In this document: in pieces, positions 1-6,539 of the stretch | Layout: every line of letters begins with the position of its first letter | How positions within the stretch are numbered: the stretch's first letter is position 1 | NCBI GenBank assembly: GCA_902766855.1 | Contig: CACXFE010000016.1 | Location: forward strand, 1-11,670 | Length of the DNA stretch: 11,670 nucleotides | DNA from: Oscillospiraceae bacterium | Lineage (GTDB): Bacteria; Bacillota; Clostridia; Oscillospirales; Acutalibacteraceae | Reading direction: 5' to 3' | The notes under the pieces: generated by a model | Database searches by the model: none | The model's input: only the letters and a program-made list of their open reading frames with translations | What the model was told of the DNA's origin: nothing | Translations under genes and position numbers: made by a program

Positions 1-812
1 TCGGAACCGGCGCTTTCGGCTTCCACGGCTTTGGCGATATCGCCGTTATACGCATCAACAATCGCTTTCCAGAAATCTTCATAAGTGGCGTCTTCGGCCA
101 ATTCATAGTTCCAGTTTGCGGCGCACGCGGCAACCGAGTCATCCGCGCCGTTGTAGCCGTTGTCCTTGCAGTAATCGCAGATTTCTTTGGCGAAATCAGC
201 GCCAGCTTTGGTGTTATAATAATCCCAGAACGCTTTGTACTGTTCTTCGGTATACAGGTCGTTGGCTTTGTAGCCGTCAGGACCGGCAGCGAAAATTACA
301 TTGCCGCGGATGTCCATACCTGCGCGGTATTCTTTCATACCTTTGATCGGCAGAGCGAAGAAGGTAGCAGAACCGTCATACGAAGGATCGGACAAAACAT
401 ACATGGAGAAAATGACATCGTCGATGGTCAATTTTTCGCCATCCGCAAATTTCAGATCTTTGCGGAGTTTGATGTCATAATCCACCGTGCCGTCCTGGTT
501 CTGGGTGATGGTTAAATCAGCAGGACCATAATAGGTGTAATCTGTGCCGTTGTAAGCGATTTTCGAGCCATTGATTCCTTTTTCCACGATCGCACCGGTG
601 CGGTCAGAAGTCAAAAGAGGCAACTGCGTGAGGTCGGCAACATCCTGGTCATAAGCAGTCTCCGCAAAGAAGGGGGAGAACTTGCTGTTGAAGGGTGAAT
701 AGCCTACAACGAGTGGGGTGTTTTTGTTTCCTTGCAATGAGCATCCGGCAAACAAACCGGCGCACAATACCAGCACAAGGAAAAGAGCGGTGATTCTGGT
801 CAATCTTTTCAT
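1..812 (-). CDS. Peptide-type ABC transporter substrate-binding lipoprotein, 5' part (runs off window)
   Basis: This is the first 270 codons of a gene that continues past the left edge. It opens with KR, a hydrophobic stretch (residues 8-20) and a lipobox LFAG-C with the lipidated cysteine at residue 24, so the product is a membrane-anchored extracytoplasmic lipoprotein. After a short linker come segments typical of the family-5 solute-binding fold (oligopeptide/dipeptide/nickel): LVVGYSPFNSKFSP, a 'TQLPLLTSD' stretch, and the LRKDLKFADGEKLTIDDVIFS region matching the family's 'L+...+FHDG..ltA.DV.fS' signature. From about residue 175 it is rich in Tyr, Asp and Ala, apparently an insertion. 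The start is ATG 812-810 with GGAG about 9 nt upstream. It lies 44 nt downstream of the small membrane-protein gene on the same strand and in the same group as pepF, which suggests peptide uptake feeding intracellular hydrolysis. The ligand is not determinable from this fragment. Confidence 0.88.
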   Translation of the reverse strand, partial: MKRLTRITALFLVLVLCAGLFAGCSLQGNKNTPLVVGYSPFNSKFSPFFAETAYDQDVADLTQLPLLTSDRTGAIVEKGINGSKIAYNGTDYTYYGPADLTITQNQDGTVDYDIKLRKDLKFADGEKLTIDDVIFSMYVLSDPSYDGSATFFALPIKGMKEYRAGMDIRGNVIFAAGPDGYKANDLYTEEQYKAFWDYYNTKAGADFAKEICDYCKDNGYNGADDSVAACAANWNYELAEDATYEDFWKAIVDAYNGDIAKAVEAESAGS

Positions 813-834
813 GTTAGGGTACAACTCCTTTTTA

Positions 835-860
835 TTATTTTCGTGTTTCCACGAATTTAA
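835..860 (-). other. Short GAAA-tetraloop hairpin between two genes
   Basis: On the minus strand, TTCGTG-GAAA-CACGAA forms a 6-bp stem with a GNRA tetraloop (840-855). It sits right after the stop codon of the 183-residue membrane protein (857-859) and about 20 nt before the lipoprotein's ribosome binding site. It is followed by A-rich sequence rather than U's, so it is not an intrinsic terminator. It may stabilise or mark a processing point in a shared transcript. The structure is seen in sequence; the role is inferred. Confidence 0.4.
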
Positions 861-1408
861 CGAATGGATGGCTTTTCCTGCCAGTGCGCTTGGTTTAAAA
901 AGCGGTGATAAGAAAAGCAAATCATGATGCCCAAAGCCGAAAACAGCGGGCGAGCCAACGAATGATACCAAGGATTCGGTATCCCGTAAAAAGCAAGATA
1001 AAAAAGTTGGGAAAGCAGGGTGCAAATAGAGAAGATTGCCGCGATCCATGTGCGGCGGGGGAGTTTTTCCACCGTTGCTTCATAGATATAAGCGCGCAAT
1101 TCACGGAAATGCAGTGTCAACCTTCCCGCCCCCCACACAACGGTGAAAACGGCGATCGTTTGAAAAAGCCACGGCAGGATTGTGATGAAACTGCGGCTCA
1201 TCGGAACAGGGGGGAGGCACTCGGGCAACAGCACGCACAGAAGCGCCAGAATTGCGCCGCCCGCCACAGTGAAACGAAAACGCTTTTGCTCGTTTTCAGA
1301 GCCTTGTAATTCATACAGTTTGCCCTGATAATGATACTTCCCGGATGCATCGGGTTTGAAGTCATTCAGATAGGCACGCCGAAAACCGCGCTTTTGTTCA
1401 TCCGCCAT
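857..1408 (-). CDS. Small four-helix membrane protein of unknown function
   Basis: The product is 183 residues and I do not recognise its family. A charged, probably cytoplasmic N-terminus (residues 1-43, with a KYHYQGKLYELQGSE stretch) is followed by four hydrophobic segments at about 46-66, 74-94, 120-141 and 150-168. A basic/aromatic loop (HFRELRAYIYEATVEKLPRR) separates helices 2 and 3, and the tail is short and polar. An even helix number with a charged N-terminus suggests both ends in the cytoplasm. I chose the ATG at 1408 because GGAG lies about 8 nt upstream; extending to a GTG at 1519 would translate through the palindrome cluster without a good ribosome binding site. No promoter of its own is apparent, so it probably depends on read-through from pepF. 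It precedes the peptide-binding lipoprotein gene by 44 nt. It could be an accessory to that transporter, but nothing in it proves this. Confidence 0.7.
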   Translation of the reverse strand: MADEQKRGFRRAYLNDFKPDASGKYHYQGKLYELQGSENEQKRFRFTVAGGAILALLCVLLPECLPPVPMSRSFITILPWLFQTIAVFTVVWGAGRLTLHFRELRAYIYEATVEKLPRRTWIAAIFSICTLLSQLFYLAFYGIPNPWYHSLARPLFSALGIMICFSYHRFLNQAHWQEKPSIR

Positions 1409-1437
1409 GATGTACTCCGTTCTGTCGCATTTCCTCC

Positions 1438-1536
1438 CGTTGCCGGTGGCAACGCCGCAAGGGGAGGTTGCCTGCATGGCAGGCTCGCCTTGCGGTCTTT
1501 GGTACGCTGTGCGTACCAAAGATAGGGGCCCCTATC
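1438..1536. repeat. Cluster of four perfect palindromes/hairpins
   Basis: Within 99 bp there are: (1) CGTTGCC-GGT-GGCAACG at 1438-1454; (2) an outer stem CCGCAAGG/CCTTGCGG (1455-1462 with 1488-1495) enclosing an inner hairpin GCCTGC-ATG-GCAGGC (1470-1484); (3) CTTTGGTACGC-TGT-GCGTACCAAAG at 1497-1521, an 11-bp perfect stem; (4) GATAGGGGCCCCTATC at 1521-1536, a 16-bp loopless palindrome. Three loops are exactly 3 nt. The stems abut one another and fill the gap between pepF and the next gene. No U-run follows any stem on either strand, so simple terminators are unlikely. The look is that of a dispersed intergenic repeat (REP/BIME- or MITE-like) or a structured mRNA-processing element. No second copy was noticed in this window. 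Confidence 0.75.
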
Positions 1537-1549
1537 GGATTTTGCGGGA

Positions 1550-3253
1550 TCAGGCGATCCCGGTCAAGTCATAATGATTCAGCCATTCTTCCGCCGCGGA
1601 ACAGATTTCACGCAGGCAGGTTTCCTCAAACGGGCTTTCCAGCCCCGCGTGCTTCAACAAGTCTGTAAAGGTTTTGCTGCCGCCTTCCTTGGTGTAGGCG
1701 AGATAGTGCCGCCAGGCGTTTTCGCGGTCTTCCATGATCCTTTTCCAGAAGGAAAGAGCCACGGTTTGCGCTAAACAGTAATCAATATAATAAAACGGGA
1801 AAGAATAAATATGATGCTGACGCTGCCAGCCTTTCCCCTCGCTGTAAAAAGGAATTTCCCCGTCTAACTTCATCCAGGGCATATACACGCCGAGCAGTTC
1901 TTTCCATGCGGCGTGGCGCTCTTCCGGGGACCAATCGGGGTGTTCGAAAACAAGATGCTGGAAGTGATCCACCATGGTGCCGTAGGGGATGAAAGTAAGC
2001 GCGCCCGCCAAATGGCTGTATAAAAACTTGCGGGTATCCGCGCCGAAAAACAATTCCGCCCAAGGCCAAGCGAAAAACTCCATCGACATGGAATGTACTT
2101 CGCAGGCTTCCATACTCGGCAGAATGGAAGAGGAGGGGACACGGTCAATATTGCTCCAGGCGGCAAAGGCGTGCCCGGCTTCATGCGTGACGGTTTCCAC
2201 ATCGTCTCTCGTGCCGTTGAAGTTGGCAAAAATAAAGGGAACATGATAATCCAAGATCTCGGTGCAATAGCCGCCGCCTTCCTTGCCTTCGGTAGAAAGC
2301 AGGTCAAGCAGTTCGTTCTCTACCATGGTGTGGAAGAAACGCCCGGTTTCGGGAGAGAGTTCCTCATAAAAGCGAAGCCCGGCTTTTACGATTTCATCCG
2401 CATTGCCCGCGGGCTTTGCATTGCCGGAACGGAAAAGCAAGGCGTTATCCGCAAAACTCATAGGGTATTCTTTGCCGAGCCGCTCTGCCTGTTTGCGATA
2501 AATGGAATCCGCCACCGGGACAAGATAGGTTTTTACCGCTTCACGGAATTTTTCCACATCGTCTTTGGTGTAGCAGTTCCGCCCCATCCGGTAATACCCG
2601 AGAGGGATATATCCGCCGTAACCGAGTTTTTTGCCCATTTCATCCCGCAGGTGAACCAGTTGATCATATAAAGAATCCAACCGCGGCTGGTTTTCCCGGT
2701 ACCATTCTCCTTCGGCTTTCCAGGCTTCCAGGCGAAGATCATCCTCTGCGTCTGCTTTAAAGGCCGCTAACTGCGAGAGGGTATAAACCCCGCCTCGAAA
2801 GGGAATCTGTGCGGAGGCAAGCAGTTTTTCATATTCCTGAACAAGATCGTTTTCTTTCTGTAATTCGGGAATGATGGCGGGAGAGAAGGTTTTTAATTCG
2901 ATTTCGGCGTTTAAAAACATCAGATCGCCGTATTCGGCGGAAAAATCCGAGCGAAAAGGGCTGGCGAGGAGGGCGTTTGTCCATTCCTGCTGCACTTGCT
3001 GTAATTCCGGCATGGCATTGTTCCAAAACTTTTGCTCATCATTATAAAAAGAATCCCGCGTATCAATCGAGTGGCGGATATGGGCGAGCGACCCCAAAGT
3101 GGAAATATGCCGCTCGAACGCTTCTTTTTCTAAAAAGACCTGCCTGGCGGCGGCATAGGTTTCCGCCGCGGAAAGCTTTTCGGTCAATGTTGACAGGGTG
3201 CGTTTGAGATCTTCAAGATCAGGGCGGGAATAGGGCATTTCAGAAAATTTCAT
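1550..3253 (-). CDS. pepF: Oligoendopeptidase F, M3-family metallopeptidase
   Basis: The product is 567 residues, the usual length for M3-type oligoendopeptidases, and has no signal peptide, so it is cytoplasmic. The zinc site is explicit: HEAGH at residues 357-361 (His357 and His361 as ligands, Glu358 as general base), with the third ligand Glu385 in 'ACEVHS', 28 residues after His357, the spacing seen in PepF. The N-terminal half is mostly helical and charged, as in the family's substrate channel. These enzymes cut medium-length oligopeptides. The start ATG 3253 has AGAGGAAG directly upstream; an in-frame ATG 15 nt inside lacks a site. A strong promoter lies 66-94 nt upstream. It leads a minus-strand group with a small membrane protein and a peptide-binding lipoprotein, which fits peptide catabolism. 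The stop codon at 1550 is only 13 nt from a large palindrome. Confidence 0.95.
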   Translation of the reverse strand: MKFSEMPYSRPDLEDLKRTLSTLTEKLSAAETYAAARQVFLEKEAFERHISTLGSLAHIRHSIDTRDSFYNDEQKFWNNAMPELQQVQQEWTNALLASPFRSDFSAEYGDLMFLNAEIELKTFSPAIIPELQKENDLVQEYEKLLASAQIPFRGGVYTLSQLAAFKADAEDDLRLEAWKAEGEWYRENQPRLDSLYDQLVHLRDEMGKKLGYGGYIPLGYYRMGRNCYTKDDVEKFREAVKTYLVPVADSIYRKQAERLGKEYPMSFADNALLFRSGNAKPAGNADEIVKAGLRFYEELSPETGRFFHTMVENELLDLLSTEGKEGGGYCTEILDYHVPFIFANFNGTRDDVETVTHEAGHAFAAWSNIDRVPSSSILPSMEACEVHSMSMEFFAWPWAELFFGADTRKFLYSHLAGALTFIPYGTMVDHFQHLVFEHPDWSPEERHAAWKELLGVYMPWMKLDGEIPFYSEGKGWQRQHHIYSFPFYYIDYCLAQTVALSFWKRIMEDRENAWRHYLAYTKEGGSKTFTDLLKHAGLESPFEETCLREICSAAEEWLNHYDLTGIA

Positions 3254-3296
3254 ATTCTTCCTCTACATATAAACAGGTTAAATGGATATAAAACAT

Positions 3297-3347
3297 TACT
3301 AACGATATACATATTAGTAGTATATCATACTTTAAAAAAATGTTCAA
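3297..3347 (-). promoter_or_regulatory. pepF promoter with possible operator
   Basis: On the minus strand, TTGAAC (3342-3347) and TATACT (3319-3324) are separated by exactly 17 bp, a sigma-A-type promoter reading into pepF. The predicted leader is about 60 nt. An inverted repeat TACTAA-11 nt-TTAGTA (3297-3319) begins at the edge of the -10 box and covers the likely transcription start. This would be a reasonable place for a repressor site, but the arms are short and AT-rich, so the operator reading is weak. Confidence 0.75.
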
Positions 3348-3358
3348 GGTTTTTTCAC

Positions 3359-3377
3359 AATTTTTTGTTAAAAAATT
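3359..3377. repeat. AT-rich perfect inverted repeat between divergent promoters
   Basis: AATTTTTT-GTT-AAAAAATT has 8-bp arms and a 3-nt centre. It lies 12-30 bp upstream of the pepF -35 box and about 70 bp upstream of the T-box promoter -35. The position suits an UP element or curved DNA for pepF. It is not followed by a GC-rich stem, so it is not a terminator. Confidence 0.4.
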
Positions 3378-3449
3378 CACAGGCCTTTTCGGTGAATATG
3401 CAAAAAAGTGTAAAAACAGCGTGTTTAACGCCTTAAAAAAAGAAAAAGA

Positions 3450-3478
3450 TTGACAGAACGAAAAAAATCGCTTACAAT
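3450..3478 (+). promoter_or_regulatory. Consensus promoter of the T-box operon
   Basis: TTGACA at 3450-3455 and TACAAT at 3473-3478 are separated by exactly 17 bp, a near-perfect sigma-A promoter. A-rich stretches (3434-3449) just upstream could act as an UP element. Transcription should begin near 3485, at the 5' edge of the T-box leader. Confidence 0.9.
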
Positions 3479-3484
3479 AGAAGT

Positions 3485-3735
3485 ATCAAGATAAACGCAT
3501 GGACGGGAATCGGTAACCGCGAAGCGGGCGCGAAGAGAGAAGGCGGGTGGTGCAAGCCTTCGGTACGCACGCGGCGACGCTCTCCCTGAGCGGCTCCCGA
3601 AAGGGATGACGGCGGCCACCGTTAGCGGGCGAAGGTACGAACAGTACCGTTGAGTGCGGAAGTTTTTCCGAATCAGGGTGGTAACACGGATTTTTATTCG
3701 TCCCGAATGGGTTCATTCGGGGCGTTTATTTTTTA
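3485..3735 (+). ncRNA. T-box riboswitch leader
   Basis: This is a tRNA-sensing leader. Stem I includes a helix CCGCG/CGCGG (3517-3521 with 3570-3574) and a distal hairpin AAGGC...GCCTT whose loop carries GGTGCAA, the usual AG-bulge/terminal-loop platform. The specifier region reads GGC-GAC-GCTC with a GCTC-TCCCT-GAGC element (3579-3591), resembling the common 'GAA-codon-ACTC..GAGT' arrangement, so GAC (Asp) at 3576-3578 is the best codon; GCG or GCU (Ala) in other registers cannot be excluded. The conserved T-box AGGGTGGTAACACGG is at 3675-3689, with UGGU (3679-3682) to pair with the tRNA acceptor end. The antiterminator helix ACGGA/TTCGT competes with the terminator. Uncharged tRNA should permit transcription into the Lrp/aminotransferase/tgt operon. 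Class is certain; specifier is inferred. Confidence 0.93.
3699..3735 (+). terminator. Regulated intrinsic terminator of the T-box leader
   Basis: CGTCCCGAATG-GGTT-CATTCGGGGCG (3699-3724) forms an 11-bp stem with one G-U pair, followed by TTTATTTTTT. Its 5' arm includes the TCGTCCC that also pairs in the antiterminator, so the two folds are mutually exclusive. The AGGAGG of the next gene starts immediately after the U-run. Confidence 0.93.
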
Positions 3736-3748
3736 GGAGGTAACGAGT

Positions 3749-4231
3749 ATGGAATTTGAAATTTTAAAATTATTGGCGCGCAATGCAAAATACACCGCGG
3801 AAGAGATCGCGGTGATGCTCGGGGCGGAGGAACAAGAGGTTAAGGATACGATCGAGCGCCTTGAAAACGACGGATATATCCGCGGCTACAAAGCGGTGAT
3901 CGACTGGGAAAGGATCGAAGGCGCGGCGGTTTCGGCCATTGTGGAATTGAATGTGGTGCCCAAAGCCGGGCTTGGATTCGAAGAAGTGGCGGAGCGCGTG
4001 ATGCAGTACAACGAGGTGGAATCGGTCTATCTGATGTCGGGCGTTTATGATCTGAATGTGGTGGTCAAAGGGAAAACCTTACAGGATGTGGCGCGCTTTG
4101 TTGCCAAAGAACTTGCCACGATCGACTCGGTGACATCCACCACCACGCACTTTGTGATGCGCCGCTATAAGGAGATGGATGTGCCGCTGATTACCGACGA
4201 ACAGGATGACAGGGGGCAGATTCTTTTATGA
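3749..4231 (+). CDS. Lrp/AsnC-family transcriptional regulator
   Basis: The product is 160 residues, the normal Lrp size. Residues 1-50 form the winged helix-turn-helix (LLARNAKYTAEEIAVMLG then EVKDTIERLENDGYIRGY), ending in the family's 'dG.I.gy.a.id' turn. Residues 60-140 form the RAM/effector domain (VSAIVELNV...VYLMSGVYDLNVVVKG...STTTHFVMRRYK), which in this family oligomerises and binds amino acids. The C-terminal 15 residues are acidic and probably disordered. AGGAGG lies 8 nt before the ATG, right after the T-box terminator. The stop overlaps the start of the aminotransferase gene by 4 nt (ATGA), so translation is probably coupled. The pairing of an Lrp-type gene with an aminotransferase resembles alaR-alaT of Bacillus subtilis; a local regulator of this operon or of amino-acid transamination is likely. 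The effector amino acid is not readable. Confidence 0.93.
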   Translation: MEFEILKLLARNAKYTAEEIAVMLGAEEQEVKDTIERLENDGYIRGYKAVIDWERIEGAAVSAIVELNVVPKAGLGFEEVAERVMQYNEVESVYLMSGVYDLNVVVKGKTLQDVARFVAKELATIDSVTSTTTHFVMRRYKEMDVPLITDEQDDRGQILL

Positions 4232-5406
4232 TGGAATATGAAAAAATCCTGAATCCGACCATTGCCGCGATCAAGCCTTCGGGGATTCGGAAATTTTTCG
4301 ATATTACCGCTTCGATGAAAAATGTGATTTCTCTCGGAGTGGGGGAGCCGGATTTTCAAACCCCGTGGGCGATCCGAAAAGCCGGAATCAATTCTTTGGA
4401 AAAAGGGCGTACCAAATATACTTCCAACCGCGGCACGGAAGAACTTCGGCGGGCGATCGCCGAATATATGCAGCGGAAATTTGCCGTTTCTTATCAGCCG
4501 GAAAGCGAAATTTTAGTTACGGTGGGCGGCAGTGAGGCGATTGACGCCTGCGTGCGTGCTTTGGTTTCCCCGGGGGACGAAGTGATCATCCCCCAACCGA
4601 GTTATGTTTGTTATGAGCCGATCACGCGGCTGGCGGGCGGCGTGCCGGTGATCATCGAAACCAAGGCGGAGGATGATTTTAAGGTGACGCCCGACCAGTT
4701 GGAGAAGGCGATCAGCGACAAGACGAAACTTTTGATTTTACCTTATCCCTGCAATCCTACCGGGGCGATCATGGAGCGGGAAGATTTGCAAAAATTGGCC
4801 GCTGTTTTGCGCGGCACCAATATTATGGTGTTATCGGATGAAATATACGGGGAATTGACCTTTGCGGAAAACCCGCATGTATCGGCGGCATCGATCGACG
4901 GGATGTGGGAACGCACTGTAACGGTAGGCGGTTTTTCCAAAGCCTTTTCCATGACCGGGTGGCGGTTAGGGTTTGCCTGCGGCCCCGCTCCGATTTTGAC
5001 CGAAATCACCAAAATCCATCAATTTGCCATCATGTGCGCGCCGACTACTTCGCAGTATGCCGCGATTGAAGCCTTGCGCGGCGGGGATGAGGATGTGGAG
5101 CATATGCGCCGGGAATATGATATGCGGCGGCGCATGATGGTGACCGGGTTTAACCGGATCGGATTGCCCTGCCGGGAGCCGAAGGGCGCGTTTTACGCGT
5201 TTCCCTCCATCCGCACGACCGGGATGACCAGCGATGAGTTTTGCGAAAAACTGTTATACAGCAAGCAGGTGGCGGTGGTGCCGGGAACGGCGTTCGGCGC
5301 GGGCGGCGAAGGGTTTGTACGCGCCTCGTACTGTTACTCGGTGGAACATATCAAGGAAGCCATTTCCCGTATCGGAGAATTTGTAAAGGAAGTTCAGCAT
5401 GTTTAA
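4228..5406 (+). CDS. Class I PLP-dependent aminotransferase (PatA/AlaT/AspB-like)
   Basis: The product is 392 residues, full length for fold-type I, subgroup I-gamma aminotransferases. It shows SGIRKFFD near the N-terminus, Asn176 in CNPTG, Asp204 and Tyr207 in LSDEIYGEL, the PLP lysine Lys238 in GGFSKAFSMTGWRLGF, and Arg365 in EGFVRASY for the substrate carboxylate. It moves an amino group between an amino acid and a 2-oxoacid in the cytoplasm. Overall it resembles B. subtilis PatA and AlaT; aspartate, alanine, aromatic and diaminopimelate-precursor substrates all occur in this group, so specificity is open. If the leader's specifier is Asp, an aspartate aminotransferase is the simplest reading; an Ala specifier would favour alanine. 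ATG 4228 overlaps the regulator's stop; a second ATG follows at 4231. The gene ends 8 nt inside tgt. Confidence 0.95.
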   Translation: MMEYEKILNPTIAAIKPSGIRKFFDITASMKNVISLGVGEPDFQTPWAIRKAGINSLEKGRTKYTSNRGTEELRRAIAEYMQRKFAVSYQPESEILVTVGGSEAIDACVRALVSPGDEVIIPQPSYVCYEPITRLAGGVPVIIETKAEDDFKVTPDQLEKAISDKTKLLILPYPCNPTGAIMEREDLQKLAAVLRGTNIMVLSDEIYGELTFAENPHVSAASIDGMWERTVTVGGFSKAFSMTGWRLGFACGPAPILTEITKIHQFAIMCAPTTSQYAAIEALRGGDEDVEHMRREYDMRRRMMVTGFNRIGLPCREPKGAFYAFPSIRTTGMTSDEFCEKLLYSKQVAVVPGTAFGAGGEGFVRASYCYSVEHIKEAISRIGEFVKEVQHV

Positions 5407-6529
5407 GGTGATCAAAACAGAAGGCGCGGCACGGCGAGGCGAATTGCAAACCAACCGCGGCACGGTTCAAACGCCGGCGTTTATGAATGTGGCGACCGCC
5501 GGGGCGATCAAAGGGGCGGTTTCGGCGGCGGATCTGAAAGAACTCGGCTGTCAGGTGATGCTGTCAAATACCTATCACCTGCATGTGCGCCCGGGCGACC
5601 GCCTGATCAAAGAGTGCGGCGGTCTTCATACTTTCACCACTTGGGACGGCCCGATTCTCACCGACAGCGGCGGTTTTCAGGTGTTCTCTCTGGCGGGGCT
5701 GCGCCATATCGAGGAAGAAGGCGTGACCTTTGCTTCCCATGTTGACGGACGGCGTATTTTTATGGGGCCGGAAGAAAGTATGCAGATCCAGTCGCATTTA
5801 GGATCTACCATTGCGATGGCCTTCGATGAATGTGTGGAAAATCCCGCTGAATACGGGTATGCCAAAGCCTCTTGTGAGCGAACGACCCGTTGGCTGATCC
5901 GTTGTCAGGCGGAAATGCGCCGGCTGAATGCGTTGCCGGATACCGTCAATCCCGAACAAATGCTGTTCGGGATCAATCAGGGCTGTACCTATGAAGACCT
6001 GCGGGTAGAGCATATGAAGCGCATCGCCGATTTAGGGTTGGACGGATATGCCATCGGCGGGCTTGCGGTGGGGGAACCTACCGAGGTGATGTATACGATC
6101 ATTGAAAAAGTTACGCCCCATATGCCAGCCGATAAAATCCGGTATCTGATGGGGGTGGGAACCCCTGCCAACATCCTCAACGCGGTGGAGCGCGGGGTGG
6201 ATCTGTTCGACTGCGTTATGCCTTCCCGCAATGCGCGTCACGGGCACTTGTTTACTTCCTCCGGGATCATCAATATCAACAATCAAAAATACGAAAAGGA
6301 TATGACGCCGATTGACGAGGCCTGCGGCTGCCCGGTTTGCAGGCGATACAGCAAGGCCTATATCCGCCATTTGCTGAAAAGCACCGAAATGCTTTCTCAA
6401 CGCCTGTTGGTGGCGCATAATTTATGGTTCTATAATCATTTTTTAGAGGAAATACGAAAGGCGCTGGATGAAAACCGTTTTGCCGCTTTTAAGCGGGAAA
6501 AGGAAGAAATTCTTTCCACCAGAATTTAA
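5399..6529 (+). CDS. tgt: tRNA-guanine(34) transglycosylase
   Basis: The product is 376 residues, the normal bacterial length. It replaces G34 in tRNAs with GUN anticodons (Asp, Asn, His, Tyr) by the queuosine precursor preQ1. Visible residues are catalytic Asp89 in LTDSGGFQVFS, Asp143 in AFDEC, the nucleophile Asp271 in DLFDCVMPSRNARHG, and the zinc ligands Cys309, Cys311, Cys314 and His340. The motif GGLAVGEP carries the valine of preQ1-type bacterial enzymes where eukaryotic enzymes have glycine, so preQ1 rather than queuine is the likely base, though this is inference. ATG 5399 lies inside the end of the aminotransferase gene, with AAAGGA 8 nt upstream, so it is the third gene of the T-box operon. 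Neighbours usual for tgt elsewhere (queA, yajC, ruvB) are absent here. Confidence 0.97.
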   Translation: MFKVIKTEGAARRGELQTNRGTVQTPAFMNVATAGAIKGAVSAADLKELGCQVMLSNTYHLHVRPGDRLIKECGGLHTFTTWDGPILTDSGGFQVFSLAGLRHIEEEGVTFASHVDGRRIFMGPEESMQIQSHLGSTIAMAFDECVENPAEYGYAKASCERTTRWLIRCQAEMRRLNALPDTVNPEQMLFGINQGCTYEDLRVEHMKRIADLGLDGYAIGGLAVGEPTEVMYTIIEKVTPHMPADKIRYLMGVGTPANILNAVERGVDLFDCVMPSRNARHGHLFTSSGIININNQKYEKDMTPIDEACGCPVCRRYSKAYIRHLLKSTEMLSQRLLVAHNLWFYNHFLEEIRKALDENRFAAFKREKEEILSTRI

Positions 6530-6539
6530 ACAAAAAATT

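Noticed and set aside
116..346. Plus-strand frame rich in Arg and Cys antisense to the lipoprotein gene
   Set aside because: It is a shadow of the lipoprotein coding region, which has a convincing signal peptide and domain signatures.
857..1519. Longer version of the 183-residue membrane protein starting at GTG 1519
   Set aside because: It would translate the palindrome cluster, has no good ribosome binding site, and ATG 1408 has GGAG at proper spacing.
2093..2671. Plus-strand open frame of 192 codons antisense to pepF
   Set aside because: It mirrors the codon structure of pepF, has no promoter or ribosome binding site, and the product resembles no protein.
3425..3716. Minus-strand open frames of 64 and 76 codons across the T-box leader
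   Set aside because: The sequence is fully explained by the T-box RNA structure on the plus strand; the frames lack ribosome binding sites and recognisable protein features.
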